From Pseudonocardia benzenivorans CB1190 (GTDB lineage: Bacteria; Actinomycetota; Actinomycetes; Mycobacteriales; Pseudonocardiaceae), in NCBI RefSeq assembly GCF_000196675.2, contig NC_015312.1:4464001-4528000 (forward strand): DNA of 64,000 nucleotides, read 5' to 3'. Shown here in pieces: positions 53,851 through 62,046 of this stretch. Below the pieces are notes generated by a model. The model saw only the letters and a list, made by a program, of their open reading frames with translations, made no database searches and was not told the DNA's origin. Within the stretch, counting starts at the first letter, position 1. The number at the start of each line of letters is the position of its first letter. Position numbers and translations under genes: made by a program.

Positions 53851-54681
53851 GTGAGCCTGCGCGCACCCGGCCGGCAGACCAGCCCGGCCACCGCGGCCGA
53901 GACCGACACCGACGCGTGGATCCGCGTGGCGGGTCTCGACAAGACGTACAAGGCACGCCGTTCCGAACCGACCGTTGCACTCCAGGGAATCGACCTGTCG
54001 GTGCGCCGCGGGGAGTTCGTCTCGGTGGTCGGCCCGTCGGGCTGTGGCAAGACGACCATGCTCAAGATCCTCGCCGGCCTCGTCTCCCGCACCGCGGGGG
54101 ACGTGCAGATCGCCGGCAACGACGTGAACGGGCCGCTCCCGGAGATCGGGATGGTCTTCCAGGCGGCGACCCTGCTGCCGTGGCGGACCGTGCGGCAGAA
54201 CGTCCTGGTCCCGGTCGAGGTCCAGGGCCTGGACAAGGAGAAGTACGGCGCGCGGGCCGACGAACTGCTGGAGATGGTGGGGCTCGGCGAGTTCGCCGAC
54301 AGCTACCCCTACGAGCTCTCCGGCGGCATGCAGCAGCGCGCCGGCATCTGCCGGGCGCTGGTGCACGACCCCGCGGTGCTGCTCATGGACGAGCCGTTCG
54401 GCGCGCTCGACGCCATGACCCGCGAGTACATGAACGTCGAGCTCCTGCGGATCTGGCAGCAGAGCGGCAAGACCGTCGTGCTGGTCACCCACTCCATCCC
54501 GGAGGCGGTGTTCCTGTCCGACCGGGTCGTCGTGCTCAGCGCGCGCCCCGGCCGGATCGCCGAGATCGTCGACGTCGAGCTCGACCGGCCGCGTGACCTC
54601 TCGGTCATGGCCAGCGACCGGGCCGGTGTGTACGTCGAGCGGATCCGCCGCCACTTCAACGCGACCAGCGTCATCGACTGA
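53851..54681 (+). CDS. NitT/TauT-type ABC transporter ATPase
   Basis: 276 residues: Walker A GPSGCGKT (about 64-71), Q-loop VFQAATLLPWRTV typical of SsuB/TauB, signature LSGGMQQRAGI, Walker B LLMDEPFGALD and VTHSIPEA. GTG 53851 has GGAGGA upstream. Energises the adjacent importer. Confidence 0.92.
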   Translation: MSLRAPGRQTSPATAAETDTDAWIRVAGLDKTYKARRSEPTVALQGIDLSVRRGEFVSVVGPSGCGKTTMLKILAGLVSRTAGDVQIAGNDVNGPLPEIGMVFQAATLLPWRTVRQNVLVPVEVQGLDKEKYGARADELLEMVGLGEFADSYPYELSGGMQQRAGICRALVHDPAVLLMDEPFGALDAMTREYMNVELLRIWQQSGKTVVLVTHSIPEAVFLSDRVVVLSARPGRIAEIVDVELDRPRDLSVMASDRAGVYVERIRRHFNATSVID

Positions 54682-54711
54682 GCCCGGCGCGGCTTGGAAA
54701 GGAGGGACCAC

Positions 54712-55578
54712 ATGACCACCGCGACCCCTGCCGGGAGCACCGTCTCCGACCCGCCGGGCCAGTCTCCGAAGGGGAGCGCCGCCGTGGAGCGCAAGTCCCG
54801 GTTCGACGTCCGGGAGCGGCCCGAGCTGCTGCTCGTGCCTGCCGTGTTCGTCGTCCTGATCCTCGTGTGGCAGTTCCTCATCCCGCTGTTCGTCGACGAC
54901 TACGTGCTCCCGGTGCCCTCGAGCATCGTGGACTCGCTGATCCAGCAGCTCACCGACCCGCTGTTCTGGGGGCACCTGGAGGTGACGCTGCGCGAGTCGC
55001 TGATCGGCTTCCTCATCGGCGTCGGGTCGGCGATCCTCCTCGGCACCGCGATCTCGCAGGTCAGGCTCGTCGAGAAGACGTTGATGCCCTACGTCGTCGC
55101 GTTCCAGACGGTGCCGAAGGTGGCACTCGCCCCGCTGTTCGTCGTGTGGTTCGGCTTCGGCCTGACCAGCAAGATCGTCATGGCCGCGGTGATCTCGTTC
55201 TTCCCGATGCTGATCAACGTGATCGAGGGGCTGCGGGCCGCCGACGCCGACCGGATCCAGATGCTGACCGTGTTCGGCGCCAGCAAGCTGCAGATCTTCC
55301 GGATGGTGCGGCTGCCCAGCGCGATGCCGTTCATCTTCGCCGGTCTCGACATCGGCATCGTGTTCGCGATCCTCGGCGCCGTCGTCGGCGAGTTCATCGG
55401 CGCCAAGGAGGGCCTGGGCTACCTCCTCCTGCAGACCAACTACAACTTCGACATCGCGGGCATGTTCGCCGTGCTCGTCGTGCTCTCGGTGCTGGGCCTG
55501 CTCGCCCATTTCCTGATCCGGTTCGCCCAGCGCAAGATCGCGTTCTGGGCCGAGGAGAGCCGGGTGATCGCCGCATGA
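54712..55578 (+). CDS. NitT/TauT-type ABC transporter permease
   Basis: 288 residues, about six membrane helices, with the SsuC/TauC-type cytoplasmic loop (PKVALAPLFVVWFG; INVIEGLRAADADRIQMLTVFGASKLQIFRMVRLPSAMPFI). AAGGAGGG precedes the ATG at 54712. Its stop overlaps the SDR start (ATGA). Confidence 0.91.
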   Translation: MTTATPAGSTVSDPPGQSPKGSAAVERKSRFDVRERPELLLVPAVFVVLILVWQFLIPLFVDDYVLPVPSSIVDSLIQQLTDPLFWGHLEVTLRESLIGFLIGVGSAILLGTAISQVRLVEKTLMPYVVAFQTVPKVALAPLFVVWFGFGLTSKIVMAAVISFFPMLINVIEGLRAADADRIQMLTVFGASKLQIFRMVRLPSAMPFIFAGLDIGIVFAILGAVVGEFIGAKEGLGYLLLQTNYNFDIAGMFAVLVVLSVLGLLAHFLIRFAQRKIAFWAEESRVIAA

Positions 55579-56324
55579 CCAGGCAGGACCCGAACTCGTT
55601 CGCAGGGCGCGTCGCGCTCGTCACCGGCGCGGCCCGCGGCATCGGGCAGACGATCGCCGAGACGCTCGCCGAGCGCGGCGCGACCGTCGCGAGCGCCGAC
55701 GTGCTCCCCGCCGGGGAGTGGACCAACACGCTCGGCGAGCCGCACTCGCGGCACACCCTCGACGTGCGGTCGCAGGAGTCGGCCGACACGGTCGTCGCCG
55801 AGGTCCTCGCGCGGCACGGCCGGCTCGACCACGTCGTCAACGGCGCGGGCATCGTGCGTCGCGGCCCGGCGGCGACGATGACGGCCGAGTCCGTCACCGA
55901 GGTCCTCGACGTCAACCTGACCGGCACGTTCCGCGTCTGCCGGGCCGCCCGCGCGGCGCTGGCGGAGACGTCCGGCTCGATCGTCAACATCGGCTCGACC
56001 AACGGCCACATCGCCGTGCTGAACACCCTGGGCTACTGCGTCAGCAAGGCCGGTGTCATGCACATGGCCCGGGTGCTCGCACTGGAGTGGGCGCCCGACG
56101 GCATCCGCGTCAACGCCGTCGGACCGACGATCGTGCCGACCGACATGACCGCCGACCTCCGGGTCGACGACGCCTACATGACGGAGAAGATGGCCACGAT
56201 CCCGTTGGGCCGCATGGCCGGAACCCAGGACGTGGCCGACACGGTGGCCTATCTGCTCAGCCCCGCGGCGGGCATGGTCACCGGCCAGACGATCTTCGTC
56301 GACGGCGGCGTGACCATCCACTGA
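55575..56324 (+). CDS. Short-chain dehydrogenase/reductase (SDR)
   Basis: 249 residues, classical SDR: cofactor motif TGAARGIG (17-24), NGAG (89-92, usually NNAG), catalytic Ser141, Tyr154 and Lys158 (YCVSK). C-terminal GMVTGQTIFVDGGVTIH is typical. Oxidises or reduces an alcohol/ketone with NAD(P). Joined to the permease by ATGA and followed 43 bp later by the M20-like gene. Confidence 0.9.
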   Translation: MTRQDPNSFAGRVALVTGAARGIGQTIAETLAERGATVASADVLPAGEWTNTLGEPHSRHTLDVRSQESADTVVAEVLARHGRLDHVVNGAGIVRRGPAATMTAESVTEVLDVNLTGTFRVCRAARAALAETSGSIVNIGSTNGHIAVLNTLGYCVSKAGVMHMARVLALEWAPDGIRVNAVGPTIVPTDMTADLRVDDAYMTEKMATIPLGRMAGTQDVADTVAYLLSPAAGMVTGQTIFVDGGVTIH

Positions 56325-56367
56325 CACCACCCCGCCCTTCCCCGACACCCCTTTCCCGGAGGACCCC

Positions 56368-57786
56368 GTGGGCGACGCGCCCGGAAGCACCCAGCTGAGC
56401 ACGGCCCCCGCACCGACCCGTGCCGACATCGACGCCGCGCTCGCCGCCGTCGACGCGCACTTCGACGAGTTCGTCGCCGAGCTGCAGGAGCTGTGCCGGT
56501 TCCGCAGCCGCCGCCAGGAGCCCGAGCAGATGAAGGCGACCGCCGAGTGGCTCGCGGAGTCCGCGCGACGCCACGGCGCGACGGCCGACGTCATCCCGTG
56601 GGAGCACTCGCACCCGTACGTGCTCGCCGAGGTGCCCGGCGGGCCCAAGCGGCTGCTGCACTTCACCCACTACGACGTCGAGGTGGAGCCCGCGGGTGAC
56701 GACTCCGAGTGGGTCAGCGGGCCCTACGAGGCGGCGATCCGCGACGGCGCGCTCTACGCCCGTGGCGTCGCCGACGACAAGGGCGTCATCATGTCCCGGC
56801 TGCACGCCGTCGCCGCGTGGCGGCTCGCGGGCCTCACCCCGCCGGTGACCAGCGTGTTCATCATGGAGGGCAAGCAGATGCTGCACTCCCCCGGACTCGG
56901 CTCGTTCACCGCCGCGCACGCCGAGCGGGTCGCGTCCGACGCGGCGCTGTGGGAGAACTCGTGGCGCGACAGCACGGGCCGCCCGCTGCTCAAGCTCGCC
57001 GAGAAGGGCGTGCTCTACCTGCGCCTCAAGGTCCGCACCCTGCCCCGCGACCTGACGAGCCAGAACACGGCGCTGCTCGCGTCGGCCACGACCCGGCTCG
57101 TCGGCGCGCTCGCCGGGATGGTCTCCCCGGACGGCACCGTCGGGGTCCCCGGCTTCGCCGACGGCGCCCGGCCGCCGACCGAGGACGAGCTCGCGCTGCT
57201 GGCCGACGTCGAGTTCGACGGTGACTTCCTGCGCCGCCGCGCCGAGGTCGACGGGTTCATCGGTGGTGTCGACGACCGGGAGGCGGCCGTCGCGATCCGC
57301 ACCCGGCCGACGATGACGATCGCGAGCCTCACCGGCGGCGACGACCGCGACGACGTCACCCTCGGCATCCCCGCCGAGGCGTCGGCCAAGGTCGAGATCC
57401 GGCTCGTCGCCGGGCAGGACCCCCAGCAGGTACTCGACGCGATCCGCGCCCACCTGGACCGGACCGGCTTCGCCGACGTCGAGATCGACGTCATGGCCAC
57501 CAGCCGGCCCAGCCTGACCGACCACCGCGACCCGTTCGTCGCGCTCGTCGCCGACGCCGCCCGGCGCACCTACGGCGCCGAGCCGGTCATCGAGCCCTAC
57601 ACGCAGTGGATCGGCAACCAGGGCGTGCTCGCCGACCGGCCGATCGTCGGCGTCGGCGTGTCGCGCGCCGACTCCGGCGTCGACGGCCCGAACGAGCAGA
57701 TCCTGCTCGAGGACTACCGGGCCGGGATCAAGCACGTCATCGAGATCATGGCCGCGATGGCTGCGAGCACGGAGGAGCCGGCGTGA
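56368..57786 (+). CDS. M20-family metallohydrolase-like protein with altered active site, copy 2
   Basis: 472 residues. His101 and Asp103 (THYDVEV) and Asp136 (GVADDK) remain, but the EGEEE pair is EGKQ (Lys169-Gln170) and the C-terminal metal His is Asp439 (VDGPNE). The same positions differ in copy 1 (43204-44583). GTG 56368 with CGGAGG 5 bp upstream. Directly followed by the paralogous hydrolase-fold gene (GTGA), as in copy 1. Amidohydrolase or a non-hydrolytic reaction on an N-acyl or carbamoyl compound is possible, unproven. Confidence 0.86.
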   Translation: MGDAPGSTQLSTAPAPTRADIDAALAAVDAHFDEFVAELQELCRFRSRRQEPEQMKATAEWLAESARRHGATADVIPWEHSHPYVLAEVPGGPKRLLHFTHYDVEVEPAGDDSEWVSGPYEAAIRDGALYARGVADDKGVIMSRLHAVAAWRLAGLTPPVTSVFIMEGKQMLHSPGLGSFTAAHAERVASDAALWENSWRDSTGRPLLKLAEKGVLYLRLKVRTLPRDLTSQNTALLASATTRLVGALAGMVSPDGTVGVPGFADGARPPTEDELALLADVEFDGDFLRRRAEVDGFIGGVDDREAAVAIRTRPTMTIASLTGGDDRDDVTLGIPAEASAKVEIRLVAGQDPQQVLDAIRAHLDRTGFADVEIDVMATSRPSLTDHRDPFVALVADAARRTYGAEPVIEPYTQWIGNQGVLADRPIVGVGVSRADSGVDGPNEQILLEDYRAGIKHVIEIMAAMAASTEEPA

Positions 57787-58613
57787 GGAGCATGGGGGGC
57801 CGCGCCGCCCGCGGGTACGTCGACCTGCCGTGGGGTCAGGTGCACTACCGCCACGGCGGCGACCCGGACGCGCCGACGGTGCTGGTGCTGCACCAGTCGC
57901 CGCTGTCGTCGGCCACGTACGAGGCCGTCGTCGAGCCGCTGGCCCGGCGCGGGCTGCGCGTCGTCGCGCCCGACACACCCGGCTTCGGCATGTCCGACCC
58001 GACGCCCACGACGTGGTCGATCCCGGAGTACGCCGAGGCGGCCTGGGCGTTCGCCGACGCCGTCGGCCTCGGCCGGGTGCACCTGCTCGGCCAGCACACC
58101 GGCGCCGTGATCGCCGCGGAGGCGGCGTTCCAGCAGCCCGAGCGGGTCGACGGCGTCGTGCTGCAGGGTCTGCCGCTCTACGACGACGCCGAGCGCATCG
58201 AGAAGAAGACGGTCTACGCCCCGCCCTACGAGCCGGCCGAGGACGGCAGCCACCTGCGGGTCATCCGCGACCGTGTGAAGGGCCTCTACCCGCGGCTGGG
58301 CGTCGCGGAGACCGACCGGCAGGTCATCGAGTACCTGCAGACCGGCCCCGACTACGCGACGGCCTACCGCGCCGTGTTCGACCACGTCGTCGACACCGAC
58401 CGGCTCGACACCTTCCCGGTCCTGCTGCTGCACGGCGCCGACGACCTCGTCGACCGGATGACGTCCCGGGTCACCGCGGCGCTGCCGCACGCGCGGCTCG
58501 TCACGATCCCGGGCGGGACCGACTTCGTCGCCGACGAGCAGCCCGAGGCGTTCGCCGACGCGCTCGCCCGCTACGTCCTGCGCGAGCCCGCGCACGCCGG
58601 CGGTGCCCGATGA
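57783..58613 (+). CDS. Alpha/beta-hydrolase-fold protein lacking the canonical Ser and His, copy 2
   Basis: 276 residues. LHQSPLSSATY oxyanion-like turn, DTPGFGMSDP, then elbow GQHTGA with His105 in place of Ser; the usual catalytic His position reads GGTDF (Thr246-Asp247). Acid region LLHGADDLVDRM is normal. Shared changes with 42338-43207 imply selection for a different chemistry. GTGA overlap with the M20-like gene. Confidence 0.83.
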   Translation: MRSMGGRAARGYVDLPWGQVHYRHGGDPDAPTVLVLHQSPLSSATYEAVVEPLARRGLRVVAPDTPGFGMSDPTPTTWSIPEYAEAAWAFADAVGLGRVHLLGQHTGAVIAAEAAFQQPERVDGVVLQGLPLYDDAERIEKKTVYAPPYEPAEDGSHLRVIRDRVKGLYPRLGVAETDRQVIEYLQTGPDYATAYRAVFDHVVDTDRLDTFPVLLLHGADDLVDRMTSRVTAALPHARLVTIPGGTDFVADEQPEAFADALARYVLREPAHAGGAR

Positions 58614-59050
58614 GCGCGGGGACCGGCCCGGGGACCGCGCTCCACACCGCGGAGGTCGCCGCGACCGGCGGCCGCGACGGGCACGCCCGCTCGACGTCGG
58701 GCTCGCTGGACCTCGACCTGGCCCGGCCCGCCACCCGCGGGACCGGCAAGGGCACCGACCCGGAGGAGCTGTTCGCCGCCGGGTACGCGGCCTGCTTCCT
58801 GAGCTCGCTGCACGGCGCCGCCCGCGCCGCCCGCGTCGCCGTCGGCGACCCGACCGTGACCGCCGCCGTCTCCCTGCACGCGGGCGACGACGGCCGGTAC
58901 TCGATCAGCGCCGCGCTCACCGTCGACGCACCCGACTGCCCGCAGGCCACACTCGACGAGCTGGTCGAGCGGGCCCACCAGGTCTGCCCGTACTCCAACG
59001 CGCTGCGGTCCGGTGCCCCGGTCACGCTCGACGCCAGGGGGCGGCCGTGA
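58610..59050 (+). CDS. Ohr/OsmC-family peroxiredoxin
   Basis: 146 residues, the size of organic hydroperoxide resistance proteins. Redox cysteines Cys62 (AACFLSSL) and Cys126 (VCPYSNAL) are both present, with FAAGYAACF typical of Ohr. Would reduce organic peroxides or related electrophiles formed by the flavoenzymes (inferred). ATGA overlap upstream and GTGA overlap with the IclR gene. Confidence 0.88.
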   Translation: MSAGTGPGTALHTAEVAATGGRDGHARSTSGSLDLDLARPATRGTGKGTDPEELFAAGYAACFLSSLHGAARAARVAVGDPTVTAAVSLHAGDDGRYSISAALTVDAPDCPQATLDELVERAHQVCPYSNALRSGAPVTLDARGRP

Positions 59051-59910
59051 CCGGCACCGACAGGGGGGACATGCACGTGCTGCCGACGGGTCTCGACGTC
59101 ACCGAATCCGATGCCGCGGTGCCGGACACCGCGTCGCGCTCGGGCCTGGCCCGGGCACTCGGCGTGATCGGCACGCTCGCCGAGCGGGCGCCCGAGGCGA
59201 TGGGGGTCTCGGCGATCGCGCGCGAGCTGGGGCTGTCCAAGACGGTCGCGCACCGCATCCTCAAGGAGCTCGCGTCGCTGGAGTTCCTCGCGTTCGACGA
59301 GGTGACCAAGCGCTACCGGCTGGGTACGGGCGCGCTGCAGGTCGGGATGGCCGCGCTGCGCGGTCTCGACGTGCCGCGGGTGGCCCGTCCGCACCTGCAG
59401 CGGCTGGTCCAGGAGACCGGCGAGACGGCCACGCTGTCGGCCCGCCAGGGCGCGGCGCGCGTCTACATCGACCAGGTGCTGTCGCCGCACGAGATCCGGA
59501 TGTCGGTCGCGCTGGGCACCGCCCACGCGCTGCACGCGGGCTCGTCGTCGAAGGCGATCCTCGCGGCGCTCTCGGACACCGAGGTCGAGGAGTACCTGGA
59601 GTCGCACGCGCTCGCCGCCGTCACCGACCACACGATCACCTCCGCGGAGCGGCTGCGCGCCGAGCTCGCGTCGATCCGCGAGCGCGGCTACGCGGGCAGC
59701 CGCGGCGAGCGCCAGCACGGCGCGGGCAGCGTCGCCGCAGCGGTGCTGCTCGCCGACGGCGGCGTGTTCGGCGCGGTGTCGCTGTGCGGGCCGGTCGACC
59801 GGTTCGGTGCCGACGTGCAGGCCGAGTACGGCGCCCGCGTCGTCGCGGCCGCGCACAAGATCAGCCTCGAGCTCGGGTGGCAGCCCGACGGGGTGGTGGA
59901 TGCCCTATGA
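59047..59910 (+). CDS. IclR-family transcriptional regulator
   Basis: 287 residues: winged helix (MGVSAIARELGLSKTVAHRILKELASLEFLAFDEVTKRYRLG), effector domain (HEIRMSVALGTAHALHAGSSSKAILAAL; GERQHGAGSVAAAVLL). Similar to the IclR at 47626-48480. It is embedded in the operon, overlapping Ohr and CoA-transferase genes, so its own level follows operon expression. I see no copy of the 17-bp palindrome beside it. Confidence 0.9.
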   Translation: MTGTDRGDMHVLPTGLDVTESDAAVPDTASRSGLARALGVIGTLAERAPEAMGVSAIARELGLSKTVAHRILKELASLEFLAFDEVTKRYRLGTGALQVGMAALRGLDVPRVARPHLQRLVQETGETATLSARQGAARVYIDQVLSPHEIRMSVALGTAHALHAGSSSKAILAALSDTEVEEYLESHALAAVTDHTITSAERLRAELASIRERGYAGSRGERQHGAGSVAAAVLLADGGVFGAVSLCGPVDRFGADVQAEYGARVVAAAHKISLELGWQPDGVVDAL

Positions 59911-61175
59911 CCGAGAACCCTGTGCACGACGGCCCTGTGAACGACGGCCCTGCCTCTGTGGGGACGGCCGCCGGCCCGCTCGCCGGGATCCGCGTGATCG
60001 ACGCCTCGACGATCCTCGCCGGGCCGCTGTGCTGCCAGATCCTCGGCGACTACGGCGCCGACGTCGTCAAGATCGAGCACCCCGTCGCGGGCGACAGCAT
60101 GCGCGGGCACGGCCGGTCCAAGGACGGCGTCCCGCTGTGGTGGAAGGAGATCTCGCGCAACAAGCGCACGATCGGGCTGAGCCTGTCCGATCCTGCCGGT
60201 GCCGCGGTCTTCAAGGAGCTCGCGGCCACCGCCGACGTCGTCGTCGAGAACTTCCGGCCCGGCACGTTCGAGCGCTGGGGCCTCGGCCCGGACGTGCTGC
60301 ACGAGCTCAACCCCGGCCTGATCCTGGTGCGCGTCACCGGGTTCGGGCAGACCGGGCCGTACGCGGCGCGGGCCGGCTTCGGGACCCTCGCCGAGGCGAT
60401 GAGCGGGTTCGCCCACCTCACCGGGCAGCCCGACGGGCCGCCCACGCTGCCGGCGTTCGGGCTGGCCGACAGCATCGCCGGGATCGCGGCGTCGTCGGCG
60501 GTGGCGATGGCGCTGTTCGCGCGCGACAACGCGCCCGGCGACGAGCGCGGCCGCGGCCAGGTGATCGACATGAGCCTGCTGGAGCCGATCCTCGCCGCGG
60601 TCGGTCCGGGCCCGACGGTCTTCGACCAGCTCGGCGAGATCGGCACCCGCAACGGCAACCGGTCGTCGAACAACGCCCCGCGCAACACCTACCGCACGAA
60701 GGACGACCGCTGGGTCGCGGTCTCGACGAGCGCGCAGAGGGTCGCCGAACGCGTCATGGAGCTCGTCGGGCACCCCGAGGTGATCGCCGAACCCTGGTTC
60801 GCGACGGGTGCCCAGCGTGCCGAGCACGCCGACCTGCTCGACCGCTACGTCGGCGACTGGATCGCCGCACGCACCCGCGACGAGGTCGCCGAGGCGTTCG
60901 CCGCGGCCGGCGCCGCGGTCGCCCCGATCTACGACGCGAGCGACATCGTCTCCGACCCGCACGTGCGGGCCACGGAGATGATCACGAAGGTCGAGGATCC
61001 CGACCTCGGGCCGATGGCCATGCACAACGTGATGTGGCGGATGTCGAGGACCCCGGGGTCGATCCGGTTCACCGGGCGCCCACCGGGTGCCGACACCGAC
61101 GAACTGCTCGTCGGCGAGCTGGGCATGGACCCGGACGCCGTCGCCGAGCTGCGGGAGCGCGGCGTCGTCAACTGA
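59907..61175 (+). CDS. CaiB/BaiF (family III) CoA-transferase
   Basis: 422 residues; IRVIDASTILAGPLCC, VENFRPGTFERWGLG at 113-127 and likely catalytic Asp188 (GLADSIAGI). Third CoA-transferase of the window and most like 34125-35321. An N-terminal extension of about 25 residues is Gly/Asp/Pro-rich. Overlaps the IclR stop (ATGA). Probably activates the acid product of the module. Confidence 0.9.
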   Translation: MTENPVHDGPVNDGPASVGTAAGPLAGIRVIDASTILAGPLCCQILGDYGADVVKIEHPVAGDSMRGHGRSKDGVPLWWKEISRNKRTIGLSLSDPAGAAVFKELAATADVVVENFRPGTFERWGLGPDVLHELNPGLILVRVTGFGQTGPYAARAGFGTLAEAMSGFAHLTGQPDGPPTLPAFGLADSIAGIAASSAVAMALFARDNAPGDERGRGQVIDMSLLEPILAAVGPGPTVFDQLGEIGTRNGNRSSNNAPRNTYRTKDDRWVAVSTSAQRVAERVMELVGHPEVIAEPWFATGAQRAEHADLLDRYVGDWIAARTRDEVAEAFAAAGAAVAPIYDASDIVSDPHVRATEMITKVEDPDLGPMAMHNVMWRMSRTPGSIRFTGRPPGADTDELLVGELGMDPDAVAELRERGVVN

Positions 61176-61203
61176 CGCCGCCTCCGCGAGACGGAGAGGA
61201 CGC

Positions 61204-62046
61204 ATGACCCCCACGACGACCGAGCGGGCCGACCCGCTCCTGGCCGCCCTCGCCGGCGGCGTGACGGTCCACGACCTGGGCCGCCCGCTGAGCATCGGTA
61301 TGCCGCAGTCGCCCAACCACCCGCCCTACTGGCACACCCTCCCCCGCCGCCACGGCGACCGGGTGCGGTCCGACGGGGCGTCGGCGGCCAACGACATGAT
61401 CACGATGGGCACGCACGTCGGCACCCACATCGACGCGCTGTCGCACGTCTCCCAGGACGGCAGGCTGCACGACGGGTCCGACGCGCACGAGGCGGGCGTC
61501 GGCGGCCGGTACGCCGCGCTCGGCGCGCACACGATCGCACCGATCGTCCGGCGCGGGATCCTCCTCGACGTCCCCGCGACGCTCGGCCTACCGCACTGCG
61601 CCGACGGGTACGAGATCACCCGCGACGACCTCGACGCGACCGTCGAGCGGCAGGGCACCGTCCCGGCCGAGGGCGACGTCGTGCTGGTCCGCAGCGGCTG
61701 GGGACGGCACTTCGACGATCCCGACCCGCGCACGTACGTGGGGCACGACTCCGGGGTCCCGGGGGTCTCCGAGGCCGGCGCGCAGTGGCTCGCCGAGCGT
61801 CGGGTGCACGCCGCCGGCGCCGACACCATCGCGTTCGAGCGCCTCGCCCCCGGCGCCGGGCACGCCGTGCTGCCGGCCCACCGGGTGCTGCTGGTCGAGG
61901 CGGGCATCTACATCATCGAGGCCATGGCGCTCGACGACCTCGCCGCCGCGGGGGTCCACGAGTTCCTGTTCGTGCTGAGCCCGCTCGCCCTCTTCGGCGC
62001 GACCGGGTCGCCCGTCCGGCCGTTGGCGGTGGTCGGCGGTGGCTGA
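61204..62046 (+). CDS. Cyclase/kynurenine-formamidase-like hydrolase
   Basis: 280 residues of the cyclase family. The metal motif HxGTHxDxxxH is complete: His71, His75, Asp77, His81 (GTHVGTHIDALSH). The family includes KynB arylformamidases, isatin hydrolase and other ring-amide hydrolases; a metal-dependent amide or lactam hydrolysis is expected. GGAGAGGA precedes the ATG. It overlaps the MmgE/PrpD gene by 8 bp. Confidence 0.87.
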   Translation: MTPTTTERADPLLAALAGGVTVHDLGRPLSIGMPQSPNHPPYWHTLPRRHGDRVRSDGASAANDMITMGTHVGTHIDALSHVSQDGRLHDGSDAHEAGVGGRYAALGAHTIAPIVRRGILLDVPATLGLPHCADGYEITRDDLDATVERQGTVPAEGDVVLVRSGWGRHFDDPDPRTYVGHDSGVPGVSEAGAQWLAERRVHAAGADTIAFERLAPGAGHAVLPAHRVLLVEAGIYIIEAMALDDLAAAGVHEFLFVLSPLALFGATGSPVRPLAVVGGG

